NCBI GenBank assembly: GCA_013044175.1
Contig: JABEUY010000009.1
Location: 1-64,000, forward strand
Source of the DNA: Bacilli bacterium
GTDB taxonomy: Bacteria; Bacillota; Bacilli; Alicyclobacillales; SLC66
DNA length: 64,000 nt
Reading direction: 5' to 3'
The notes beneath the pieces were generated by a model. That model did no database searches. It saw only the letters and a program-made list of their open reading frames with translations, and was not told the DNA's origin. Positions 48,145-57,021 of the stretch are shown piece after piece (positions within the stretch are counted from its first letter, which is position 1; the number at the start of each line of letters is the position of its first letter). Both the position numbers and the translations under genes were made by a program.

Positions 48145-49288
48145 CATGAGATCCGGTAAGGAAAAAGATACATCTACTCGTCCCACGTAAATTCCTTTCG
48201 ATACGAACCAATTCCTCACGCTTAAGCGTTTCTTGGGGAATGTAGTGATCTTGTAACAGCATGCTTGTGATTTTATCCGCGTCATTCTCGGGAAATTGAG
48301 AAGTAAAAGCCTGCAAAGCTAGCTCATGCTTTCGCTGATTTTGTTTACCTGGTGTAGATGTTTTAGCAAGACAAGCACGATAAAACGGTATCGCCAGCAA
48401 AAGAGTAAAGTGAGCACCTTGGTTTCTTCGCTCTTTCGTTTGATCCTCTGATTGCGACGAATGGTGGACGTGAAATTTCTTATGAAGATCATGCCAAATC
48501 GCAATTCCTTCACGGTCGAGGTCTCCAAAATAATAGAGCGTTGTTGAAGATGTTTTTACAGGATATTGGTAGGGGAGCATGTCTAGGTTGCCTACAATTT
48601 TACGACCTGAGCCATAAATAACTGTAGTGAATGGAAGAGAAGGCAGATCCGTCATAAGCGCTTGAAAAGTCGTTTTATTCTCTACGATCAAATGACGCTG
48701 ATGTTCATTTTCCGAAGGGATTTTGGGATTAATCGCGAACATGAGTGGATCACTGACGGGGATCATGTTCATTTTTTCAACAAGACCTAGTCTTTCAAGA
48801 ACTGCATGACCGCCTCGATCAGTAATCCATTTCTCATCTTGAACAAGTTCATAACTTCGTTCAGGCGCAGGCGCAGGGATCTTCGGCCAATCATTCGTTT
48901 TTAGAAAAGCATCGATTTTTTTAATGTAAGGAAGGTCAGATTGAAAAATTTCTTGGTGCAAACCATAATAGGTTGCTAAATGAAGTTCTTTATGTAAAGT
49001 AGCACCTATTTGATGAAGCGTTCGAAAGTATTCCTCTTGCAATTTACTTTTATGGATTCGATATTGATAAGCAAGAGATACCCGTTTTCCAGTACGGCCA
49101 TGCGCTTTAACGGGTTCAAGGATCCCTTCTGTTTCAAACGCCAAAATCGCATGAGCAAACTGATCCTCAAGTACACGAGGCTGTAACTCCGGTGCTATAG
49201 AAATCGCTTCTTCAAGTTCAGACAAATTAATCTTTGCTTTCGAATAGGTACATAGATAATGAATAAGAATTTGTCGAATTTCCATCAT
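48134..49288 (-). CDS. jetD: JetD-like Toprim nuclease subunit of the Wadjet-like system
   Basis: 384-aa protein with an N-terminal winged-helix-like part and a C-terminal Toprim fold related to topoisomerase VI. RHLIVENKTTFQALM carries the catalytic Glu and YYFGDLDREGIAIWHDL the DxD metal motif. In Wadjet systems JetD cleaves DNA captured by the JetABC motor, so small plasmids are removed. It is the first gene of the operon here, whereas jetD is last in the commonly drawn arrangement. The start was taken as ATG 49288 (or 49285), with AGGT five bases upstream. Confidence 0.85.
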   Translation of the reverse strand: MMEIRQILIHYLCTYSKAKINLSELEEAISIAPELQPRVLEDQFAHAILAFETEGILEPVKAHGRTGKRVSLAYQYRIHKSKLQEEYFRTLHQIGATLHKELHLATYYGLHQEIFQSDLPYIKKIDAFLKTNDWPKIPAPAPERSYELVQDEKWITDRGGHAVLERLGLVEKMNMIPVSDPLMFAINPKIPSENEHQRHLIVENKTTFQALMTDLPSLPFTTVIYGSGRKIVGNLDMLPYQYPVKTSSTTLYYFGDLDREGIAIWHDLHKKFHVHHSSQSEDQTKERRNQGAHFTLLLAIPFYRACLAKTSTPGKQNQRKHELALQAFTSQFPENDADKITSMLLQDHYIPQETLKREELVRIERNLRGTSRCIFFLTGSHGRF

Positions 49289-49721
49289 AGTTACCTGCCA
49301 TGTTCTACTAGCTTTTCGATGCCTTACTCTATGCCTTTTTCTTCGCATTCTTGGTAGATTACTTGCGCGATTTTAGGCAATGTAGTGAACTCGGCCAGCT
49401 TTGCTGGCCATCGAAGAGAGGACACGGGAGTCTAAAGGATTCTTCGATCAAAAACTCTTTTCAGGTTTTTTCGTTGTTCATCATTTAATTTTTCATCACC
49501 GTATCCCTGATTCCTTCAGTATACCTTACCAGTATTAAGGTGCCAATCCTGCTCGATCCACCTTTTTGTTCGATCAAAGGAAGCAAGTTCACTTTTTACC
49601 TCCATTTTAGATGGTAAATGCCAAAACGAGCCGTTGCGTTTATTTCGTTTATTTCATATAATTTGATTACCTAATGGGAAAAATAAACATGCAGGATAAA
49701 AAATAAGAAAGGGTGTTCCAA
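49289..49721. other. Intergenic region upstream of jetD and the antitoxin gene
   Basis: About 430 bases without a gene. It has a perfect 7-bp hairpin with a 3-nt loop at 49393-49409 (GGCCAGC/GCTGGCC) and a longer-range TCGAAGA/TCTTCGA pair nearby. Both divergent operons must have their promoters here; I could not pick convincing -35/-10 pairs. Confidence 0.45.
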
Positions 49722-50192
49722 ATGGCTGAATCGTTCACAAATCTGATTGCGCCAGACGAGCATGATCATGAAAACATCAAGAAAGTCGCTGACAATTTGG
49801 TAGCAATCACGAACGAAAAGAAGTATTTTCTGGTCGATGAAGCTAACCATACTAAAACTGAGTTACCTCACACATTATTTCGCTTGCTTGTTGATGTTGC
49901 AAACCAGTTGGCTAAGGGCAATTCGGTTGCAATTATACACTATGAAGAAGAGCTAACTACGCAACAAGCCGCTGACTTATTGAGAGTTTCACGTCCATAC
50001 CTGATCAAACTTCTTGAGAATGGACAAATACGGTATCACAAAGTTGGCTCTCATCGAAGAATACGAATGAGGGACTTAATGGACTACAAAAATAGTCGAG
50101 ATAGTTTGCGCCGGGCAAACTTAAACGAAATGGTTCGCGTATCAGAAGCGTTAGGATTGTATGAATCTGACGAGTTCATAGATAAGGAGTAA
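49722..50192 (+). CDS. Excisionase-type HTH antitoxin of a PIN toxin module
   Basis: 156-aa protein. The N-terminal 80 residues are an unassigned domain. A MerR/excisionase-like helix-turn-helix follows (LTTQQAADLLRVSRPYLIKL, then LENGQIRYHKVGSHRRI) at about 83-122, then an acidic helical tail that would cover the toxin. Proteins of this build are antitoxins paired with PIN-domain RNases and repress their own promoter. ATG 49722 has AAAGGGTG six bases upstream. The partner gene begins 8 bases downstream but is damaged. Confidence 0.85.
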   Translation: MAESFTNLIAPDEHDHENIKKVADNLVAITNEKKYFLVDEANHTKTELPHTLFRLLVDVANQLAKGNSVAIIHYEEELTTQQAADLLRVSRPYLIKLLENGQIRYHKVGSHRRIRMRDLMDYKNSRDSLRRANLNEMVRVSEALGLYESDEFIDKE

Positions 50193-50200
50193 CTTGTTCT

Positions 50201-50600
50201 ATGGCTTTTGTTGCATTCTTAGACGCTTGTGTTCTGTTTCCACCTAACCTTCGGGATGTCATTTTAACCCTTGCAGAGGCTGGCATATGCCAAATACGAT
50301 GAGAAGGATAGACACGTATTAGCCGCCGCTATCGCTGGACGCGCTGATCTGCTCGTTACAGCAAACAGCAAAGATTTCAGATTTCCATCTGATTTTTGCC
50401 AAGTCGAAGTCCAACATCCAGATACTTTTTTGTGTAATCAACTGGATCTTGCCCCAAAGCCATTTTTTGATGCACTAAAAAACCTTGCAACGCAAAGACA
50501 TGAACCAATGAATACTCTACCTTCTATCTTAAAATCCTTACATAAAACTGTTCCTGATTTTTCAATACAAGCATTCGACACTATGAATAAGTATATATAA
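50201..50600 (+). pseudogene. PIN-domain toxin gene with an internal deletion
   Basis: ATG 50201 begins MAFVAFLDACVLFPPNLRDV, then ILTLAEAGICQIR, the classic PIN N-terminus with the first metal Asp. A stop follows at 50300-50302. The C-terminal part continues in another frame from about 50281 (AYAKYDEKDRHVLAAAIAGR, then ADLLVTANSKDF) to TAA 50600. Compared with intact toxins about 65-70 residues are missing between AEAG and DEKDRHV. The join lies at the palindrome GGCATATGCC (50282-50291). The toxin is almost certainly inactive while its antitoxin remains intact. Confidence 0.85.
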
Positions 50601-50633
50601 AACCAGATTTGAGAACCAAAAAATAAGGATAAT

Positions 50634-50703
50634 GGAGTAGGAGGGGGCGTCTAGCCCCCGACCTCTCACACAACCGTACATGCGGGTTCGCATACGGCGG
50701 TTC
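50634..50703 (-). mobile_element. Group II intron 3' fragment (domain V-VI-like), no reverse transcriptase
   Basis: On the minus strand GAACCGCCGTATGCG, a short loop, GCATGTACGGTTGTGTGAGAG and then GGGGGCTAGACGCCCCCTCC, followed by TACTC, match the 3' ends of bacterial group II introns: the catalytic domain V hairpin and the domain VI hairpin with its branch-point region. The rest of the intron and its maturase gene are absent, so this is a relic. Confidence 0.6.
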
Positions 50704-50871
50704 ATAAAGCACCACGAAGCTGCAAGGATGAGTTGTCCACCACGCAGGGCTATCTTATACACCAATTGCCTCCGAAACTGGTTTTACGTCAAGAACTTTT
50801 GATGCTTCGCCTATCGTCGCTAATCTGTCCATATGAATAGTATAGTTTTAAGTAGTTTCAATGAAAGCTGT

Positions 50872-53800
50872 TTAACCCCTTTCCAACTTCAAACGCGTGC
50901 CACGACCTGCGGGTAGTGCGGGCTCCACGATCAAGCGCCGATGCATGCGCTGTCGCAATTCAGGCACATGACTGATCAGTCCCACCACCAGATTATCGAG
51001 TTGTAATTTTTCTAACGAACTGATGACGACATCGAGCATATCAGGATCGAGTGTCCCGAATCCTTCATCCAAAAAGAAGAACTCTAAAGGATGTTCCCCA
51101 CGTAATTGGATATGCGCAGAAAGCGCAAGCGCTAGGGATAAGGAAGTCAAAAACGTCTCGCCACCCGACAGCGAAGTGACAGGGCGCGTAATACCTCCAT
51201 TATGATCGTCTTGCATCAAGAAATTTCCTTCCTCGGTTAACGTCAACGCATATCTTCCTTGCGTTAACGTAAGCAAACGTTCAGAAGCTTGACGAACGAC
51301 TAACGCCATTTGTTCACGAGCCACAAACTGCACAAAGCTATTACCACGCAAAACCGTTTGTAACGCGATAAGTCGCTTAACCATCACATCGGTCTTCAGC
51401 CTTTGCGCCTCCAGTTCTTGATAACGTTCATGGCGTTTCATCAGATCGTCTAATTGCTGCTGTGTCGAGCCACTTCGTTGTTGCGATAGGGCGTATTGCT
51501 CCTCCGACAGCGTAGCTAATCGGTCGATCTCAGCAACTTGCTCTTCATCCAGATACCTTCCCGCCAGACTCTTTTCGATCTCAGCGACTCGATGGTTGTT
51601 TTGACTACGCGCCTCTTCAAACGCCTTCACTTCGTTAGTGAATGCTTGTTGCTCATCGGCGCTCAACAACGCTTCTTCGACTTGTTCGACGCTCACCTTA
51701 TCGATGCGAACAAGCGCCTCTTGGCATTGGCGATCAGCCACCTCAACAGCTTTGACCTGCAAAGACCAAGCTGCTTGCGCTTTGACCACCGCTTCTTTGG
51801 CTGCTTGCGCCTGTTCTTGCGCCAACGAAAGAGCTTGACTCGCCGCTTTTTCAAGCTGTTGTCCATCACGCAGCGCCTTTTCGACAGCGTCCATCGCTTC
51901 TTTAACTGGTATACCGCCTGTCATCCGCTGCCATTGCGCTTTTTTGTCCGCGACTTCTTGCGACAAGCTTCCAACATGAAGCTTTTTCTCCTGCCACGCC
52001 AGTTGGGCTTGCTTCTCCGCTTCTTGCAGCATCTGAAGTTGTTCTTGCGCACGCGTCCATTTTTCATAGTGTTCCCGATACGCCGCTTGCGCTTCATTCG
52101 CATAGCGATCCGCTTCTTCGACCTGTAAAAAACGCGCTTCAAGACGCGCTATGATCGAGTCGGTCACGATCGGTTTCTCTGCTTCGTGGATCGTTGTCGC
52201 GAGATCGGTTGCCATCATCCCATCCCATAAAGCTAGCTTCGCCTGATCGGCCTCCGACTCGATCGTCGACAACGCTTGCTGCTGCATAGTCCTTTCCTCT
52301 TGCGCCGCTGTTTGCAACGTCAATGCCAAGGAATGCGCCTGCTGTGCTTGTACGAGCTCTTCTTGAAGCGCCGCGATATGCGCACGATGTTCCTCGCATT
52401 GCGCTTCCCACACCTTTCGCGCCTGCTGATTTTTCGCAAAAACGTCTTTGGCTCGGGCATGGTACGCTTGCCAAGCTGTCACATCGGTAAAGGCTTGAGG
52501 CTCTTCCAGCGTTTCGTGCGGTCTTTGTGTCGCATGGCTATACAGAGACGCCATCAGTTTTTGGTTTTGATCCTGCTTTCGTGCCACTTCTTCGGCAAGC
52601 ATCGCAACAACCGTTTCTTGTTGACCATGCATCCGTTGTGCTTGTCGCAACGTTTCTTCAGCCTCACGCCAAGCCGCTTGCGCCTGTTGCCATCTGGCTT
52701 CTTCCTCGTCGGTCAACGTCTCTTCATGATCCGCTTGCCAAGGCATCGCATCATGCAACGTCTTTTTCGGATGATGCAATGATCCGCATACAGGACATGC
52801 CTTGCCATCTTCCAGAGAGCTTGTCCATTGTGCCAACAAAGCTTGCTCATGAAGTTGTAAACGCGCTTGGCGTTTGGCATCCAACGCAAGCCAGTGCTGT
52901 TCCAAAGCCTTTCGCTCTTCGTCGGCGTCTAGACACTGTTTCGCCAAGTCCTGACACTGCAGCGATGCTTCTTGCCATCGTGCTGTACTTTCCAACGTCT
53001 CTTTTTCTACGACAAAAAGGGCATCGATCTGTGTTGCCATCGGCCAGAGCCAAGTTTGTATCGCTTGTTCTTCGTCCAAAGACCAAGATGACACATGCTC
53101 TTCGATCGCATAACGTCGTGTGTTGGCTTCATCGACGCGTTGTTGCTTGTCCTCAAACGTCTTTGTCGCATCAAGCACAGCTGTCATCGCTGCCTGCGCC
53201 TTCTTATCTCTCTCTTGCCAGGCTTTTTGTTCTTTTTTCAACATACGTTCGGCCGTTTTCCATGCTTCAAACGCTTTTTGCAACGCGCCACACCGTTGGC
53301 GCATAGCTGGTGAAATCGTATAATCACGAATCGTAGCTTGCGCCTCGTCACAACGCTTCGCGATGTCTGCGCAGATCTGCGTCGCAGACTCGCGCTCTTC
53401 CATCCGCTTCCTTCGCGTTGTTTCACTCTCGTCATACTGAGTTTTGGCTTCTTGCCACGCATGTTCTAGCTCATGCCATCGTTCTTCCACCGTAATCGCT
53501 TCTTGCAACCGACCTAGTTGTTGCAAGTATTGCGGTTCCTCGCTCGCACGTTTTGCTTGTACACTGAGCAACTTATCGTTTGCCATAGCCAAAATTTCAC
53601 TTGCACTTTGCATTTTCGTCAACGCTTGCGCTTGCGTTTGCCTAGCTTGTTCTTCATTCACGACCGCTTCGCGCCATGCTTCAATCAATGGCCACACCGC
53701 ATACGCCTGCTCACTTTGTACAAGCGCTTGTCGCATCCGTTCGATATCGCCTGCTTTTGCGTCTAACGCTTCGCGCTTGGTCAGCTCTTCACGTTGTTTT

Positions 53801-54585
53801 CGAAGAAGTTCAGCCACCTCGTCCGCTTCTTGTTTTTGCCTAAGCGCCTGTTGACGCGCCTTCGTCGCTTCATGAAGTTGCCTAAGCGCCTCATCACGCA
53901 CGCTGGTAGCTAACTCGATCGCATCGTCGGATGCATCGCCCAATTCACGTTGACTCGCTTCCAAGGCACGAAGATCCTCTTTCGTTTTGGCCACGCGCTG
54001 ATTGACATTGTCGGTCAACTTTCGCCCATAACGTTCAAGACCAAATAACCGTTCCATCATCGTATTGCGTTCCACGCCGGTCAACTGCAAGAACTCAGCG
54101 AACTTCCCTTGCGGTAACACGACAGCACGAGTAAAATCACTCTCATTTAGACCGATGATCCCCACGATCGCTTGATTAACCGCATTTTTCGTATCGGCGA
54201 TGACGATTACGCCTTCTTCTTGCCCTTGCCCCAACGATTCAAGCAAAAGCAATCGACTCGCCTGATGCTCGACAGAAAAGCCTTGGCCACGCTTATACAC
54301 ACGTTCAACCCGATACTGTTTGCGTTGTCCTTTCGCGCCGATCGCAAAATCGAACGTGACCGATAAGCGTTTTTCCGCATGATGCAAAATCGCCTGCGTG
54401 TTGCGTTCCGCGCGCGCCACATCGCCATAGAGCGCTAACGTAATCGCATCGAGAATCGTTGATTTACCGCTGCCTGTCGGACCAAAAATTCCGAATAACC
54501 CAAGTTCCGTCAGCGCCTGAAAATCGATTTCTTGTGCCTCCCGAAAACTGTGTAACCCTGCGATCATCAAACGTAACGGTTTCAT
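50872..54585 (-). CDS. sbcC: Exonuclease SbcC, ATPase subunit
   Basis: 1237-aa Rad50-like ATPase that works with SbcD to cut hairpins and process double-strand ends. P-loop GPTGSGKST is at about 35-43. Two very long coiled coils flank the zinc hook CPVCGSLHH at about 600. The ABC signature SLSGGETFLTSLSLALALS and Walker B FFLDEGFGTLD are near the C-terminus. Full length and intact. Its ATG overlaps the sbcD stop by 4 bases, so the pair is translationally coupled. Confidence 0.96.
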   Translation of the reverse strand: MKPLRLMIAGLHSFREAQEIDFQALTELGLFGIFGPTGSGKSTILDAITLALYGDVARAERNTQAILHHAEKRLSVTFDFAIGAKGQRKQYRVERVYKRGQGFSVEHQASRLLLLESLGQGQEEGVIVIADTKNAVNQAIVGIIGLNESDFTRAVVLPQGKFAEFLQLTGVERNTMMERLFGLERYGRKLTDNVNQRVAKTKEDLRALEASQRELGDASDDAIELATSVRDEALRQLHEATKARQQALRQKQEADEVAELLRKQREELTKREALDAKAGDIERMRQALVQSEQAYAVWPLIEAWREAVVNEEQARQTQAQALTKMQSASEILAMANDKLLSVQAKRASEEPQYLQQLGRLQEAITVEERWHELEHAWQEAKTQYDESETTRRKRMEERESATQICADIAKRCDEAQATIRDYTISPAMRQRCGALQKAFEAWKTAERMLKKEQKAWQERDKKAQAAMTAVLDATKTFEDKQQRVDEANTRRYAIEEHVSSWSLDEEQAIQTWLWPMATQIDALFVVEKETLESTARWQEASLQCQDLAKQCLDADEERKALEQHWLALDAKRQARLQLHEQALLAQWTSSLEDGKACPVCGSLHHPKKTLHDAMPWQADHEETLTDEEEARWQQAQAAWREAEETLRQAQRMHGQQETVVAMLAEEVARKQDQNQKLMASLYSHATQRPHETLEEPQAFTDVTAWQAYHARAKDVFAKNQQARKVWEAQCEEHRAHIAALQEELVQAQQAHSLALTLQTAAQEERTMQQQALSTIESEADQAKLALWDGMMATDLATTIHEAEKPIVTDSIIARLEARFLQVEEADRYANEAQAAYREHYEKWTRAQEQLQMLQEAEKQAQLAWQEKKLHVGSLSQEVADKKAQWQRMTGGIPVKEAMDAVEKALRDGQQLEKAASQALSLAQEQAQAAKEAVVKAQAAWSLQVKAVEVADRQCQEALVRIDKVSVEQVEEALLSADEQQAFTNEVKAFEEARSQNNHRVAEIEKSLAGRYLDEEQVAEIDRLATLSEEQYALSQQRSGSTQQQLDDLMKRHERYQELEAQRLKTDVMVKRLIALQTVLRGNSFVQFVAREQMALVVRQASERLLTLTQGRYALTLTEEGNFLMQDDHNGGITRPVTSLSGGETFLTSLSLALALSAHIQLRGEHPLEFFFLDEGFGTLDPDMLDVVISSLEKLQLDNLVVGLISHVPELRQRMHRRLIVEPALPAGRGTRLKLERG

Positions 54586-55871
54586 CGCACGCCCTCCTTC
54601 GTCCCTAGTTCTTGCGACCCATCCTCAGGCATGATCGACTCCTGCTCTTCGCTCAGTAGTGCCAAAAACAACTGCACGACCGCATCATCGGGTGGCACCC
54701 CGATTTTTCCTTGATAAAAACGACGAAAGATCTCTTCGATCGAAAGCGAGGCTTCGGCTTGTTGTTCGGTAGTATCCATAACTTCTTGTGTCGGTAAAAT
54801 CGGTCGAATGTGAACAAAGCCTGGATGAAGATCGCGTAACTGATGGATTTCTTCCAGTTGAAGGCTTGTCGTCACATGCACCTCAAGATCGATCCACGCA
54901 TTCGCATCGCGTCCTTCTTCTACCCACGCACGCACCTGCTCGATACCTTGCTTCGCTTTCCAGCACACCAAGGACTTGCCACTTTGTAAAGGAATCTCAC
55001 GCCAAGTGATCGGTTGACCTGGCGATGCGTCGAGTAAGACCACCGATTTTTGTTGCCCCGCCTCGGAAAAACTATAGCTTAACGGTGAACCGGCATAGCG
55101 AATGATCGGACCGAGCGCATCATGACCATGCGAAACAGCTTGCGGTCGATGCAGATGACCAAGCGCGACGTACTGCGCGCTCCTAGGAAAAACATCCGGA
55201 TCGACCGCGTATGCGCCGCCGATCTGAATTTGAATCTCCGAATCGCTCTCAAGCCCTCCACGCACATAGACGTGGCTCATCACAAGATTGATCGTGTCCT
55301 CGCGAAAGTGCGTCGCGGCTTGAGCAAAAAACGTGCGAATGCGGTCGTTATACTTTTCTTGTAGCGTTCTTTCATCGAGTGTATCGCTCAATACTTCTTG
55401 CCAACGCGACTCAGAAGGGTAGGGTAACGCAACGATCACCACAGACTCACTACACCCTGGTATCGCCAATTCCACATACCCCAAACCCGCTTGTACCCTT
55501 GCGACCTGTCCCGCAACGGACTGTGTACTTCCCAGAACCTCTTTGGGAAGACCGATCAGCGTGATACCGAGTTGGTCAGCTAGCGGTTTCGCCGCAGCGA
55601 TACGATCAGCATGATCATGATTGCCAGCGATCACCACTACACCGCGCGTACCGCCCGCCGATAACCCGTTGATCGTTTGGTAAAAAAGCGTCTCCGCCTC
55701 CGCGCTAGGATTCACCGTCTGATAGATATCCCCCGCGATCAGAACCAGATCCACTTGCTCCCTGTCACAAATTGTGATCAATTCGTGTGCAAACTGTCGC
55801 TGCTCTTCCAGCCGATTGCGTCCTTCGAGTGTTTTGCCAAAATGCCAATCCGCCGTATGGATGATACGCAT
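54582..55871 (-). CDS. sbcD: Exonuclease SbcD, nuclease subunit
   Basis: 429-aa Mre11-like calcineurin-fold nuclease. Metal-site motifs run in order: HTADWHFGK (residues 5-13), LIAGDIYQT, VIAGNHDHADR, LVMSHVYVRG and GHLHRPQ. The C-terminal capping domain that binds SbcC follows. ATG 55871 was chosen because the conserved protein begins MRIIHTADWH and GGGGG lies seven bases upstream; the open frame extends 33 codons further without support. It is divergent from glutaminase. Confidence 0.95.
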   Translation of the reverse strand: MRIIHTADWHFGKTLEGRNRLEEQRQFAHELITICDREQVDLVLIAGDIYQTVNPSAEAETLFYQTINGLSAGGTRGVVVIAGNHDHADRIAAAKPLADQLGITLIGLPKEVLGSTQSVAGQVARVQAGLGYVELAIPGCSESVVIVALPYPSESRWQEVLSDTLDERTLQEKYNDRIRTFFAQAATHFREDTINLVMSHVYVRGGLESDSEIQIQIGGAYAVDPDVFPRSAQYVALGHLHRPQAVSHGHDALGPIIRYAGSPLSYSFSEAGQQKSVVLLDASPGQPITWREIPLQSGKSLVCWKAKQGIEQVRAWVEEGRDANAWIDLEVHVTTSLQLEEIHQLRDLHPGFVHIRPILPTQEVMDTTEQQAEASLSIEEIFRRFYQGKIGVPPDDAVVQLFLALLSEEQESIMPEDGSQELGTKEGVR

Positions 55872-56028
55872 CATTACGCCCCCATAGGTATGCTCATCGC
55901 AACCTCGTATTTCCTTCATTCTATCAAACTCTATGGGACGTTTTTTGCTACCCCACGCAGAAAACCACAAAGTACGTTATGATGAGAAAAATACCTCTTA
56001 CACCGAAATTCATGCGAGGAGACTTAGT

Positions 56029-56997
56029 TTGACGATGCAACCTTGGCAAGAACAACTTCAAGCTTGGTTAACGATCTATCAGTCTTATACCGCCAAAGGA
56101 CATGTCGCCACCTATATTCCGGCACTTGCCCATGCCAATCCCCAAGCTCTAGGTATCAGTCTGTATCTGCCTGATCATCGCTTGATTGAAGCCGGCGATA
56201 CAACGACACTTTTTACCATGCAAAGTGTTTCAAAAGTCGTCAATTTTATGGCAGCCTGCGAAACTCGAGGTCTTGCCAAAGTATTAGAAAACGTTGATGT
56301 CGAACCTACCGGTGATTCGTTCGATTCGATGATTCGACTTGAAATCCACAAACCCGGCAAACCCTTTAATCCGATGATCAATGCAGGCGCAATCACGGTT
56401 GCTGCCTTATTACCCGGTGACCATGAACAGCAAAAAATCGATCACTTTCTCACGATGATGGAACGTTGCATCGGTCGAAAACCGAGAATCAATCCAGAGG
56501 TATACGCTTCGGAGATGAAAACCGCCCACCGCAATCGTGCCATCGCCCATTATCTAAAAGGTTCGGGATATCTCGACGCAGAAGTCGAAGATGCTTTGAA
56601 CGTCTATGTAAAAGAATGCGCTGTCGAAGTAACCACCAGAGATTTGGCTAAAATCGGATTGATCCTTGCCCACGATGGGTGCCACCCGATCACTGGTGAA
56701 CGCATCGTCACCAAAAAAACAGCGCAGGTGACCAATTCACTGATGTTAACCTGTGGCATGTATAATGCTTCAGGTAAAACTGCAGCCTTCATCGGGATCC
56801 CTGCAAAAAGTGGTGTTTCCGGCGGAATCTTGGCTAGCGTCGGCCGACGTAGTCCTCATACGTCCAATCCATTCCCAGATGGTTGTGGCATCGGTGTCTA
56901 TGGTCCAGCGATTGACGAATATGGTAATAGTGTTGCAGGGATCGCATTACTTCAACAGCTCTCAGAAGCGTGGGATATGAGTATTTTTTCTTCATAA
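56029..56997 (+). CDS. glsA: Glutaminase (GlsA family)
   Basis: 322-aa serine-dependent glutaminase that hydrolyses L-glutamine to glutamate and ammonia. The catalytic SxxK is in MQSVSKVVNF; FNPMINAGAI, CGMYNASGKTAAF and KSGVSGGILASV are the other family blocks. Length is typical. TTG 56029 was chosen because GAGGAG lies seven bases upstream; ATG 56035 is two codons later. Ammonia release can support acid resistance in some bacteria, which would fit an acidophile but is inference. recQ follows 24 bases downstream, so co-transcription is likely. Confidence 0.94.
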   Translation: MTMQPWQEQLQAWLTIYQSYTAKGHVATYIPALAHANPQALGISLYLPDHRLIEAGDTTTLFTMQSVSKVVNFMAACETRGLAKVLENVDVEPTGDSFDSMIRLEIHKPGKPFNPMINAGAITVAALLPGDHEQQKIDHFLTMMERCIGRKPRINPEVYASEMKTAHRNRAIAHYLKGSGYLDAEVEDALNVYVKECAVEVTTRDLAKIGLILAHDGCHPITGERIVTKKTAQVTNSLMLTCGMYNASGKTAAFIGIPAKSGVSGGILASVGRRSPHTSNPFPDGCGIGVYGPAIDEYGNSVAGIALLQQLSEAWDMSIFSS

Positions 56998-57021
56998 TGT
57001 GAAATAAGGAGTACGTTTACG

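Noticed and set aside
50271-50600. 109-aa frame as an intact small protein
   Set aside because: Its content is only the C-terminal part of a PIN toxin whose N-terminus lies just upstream in another frame.
51538-53854. Several long plus-strand frames (70-260 aa) opposite sbcC
   Set aside because: They are antisense shadows caused by the biased codon use of the long coiled coil; compositions are Arg/Leu/Phe/Ser-rich without domains.
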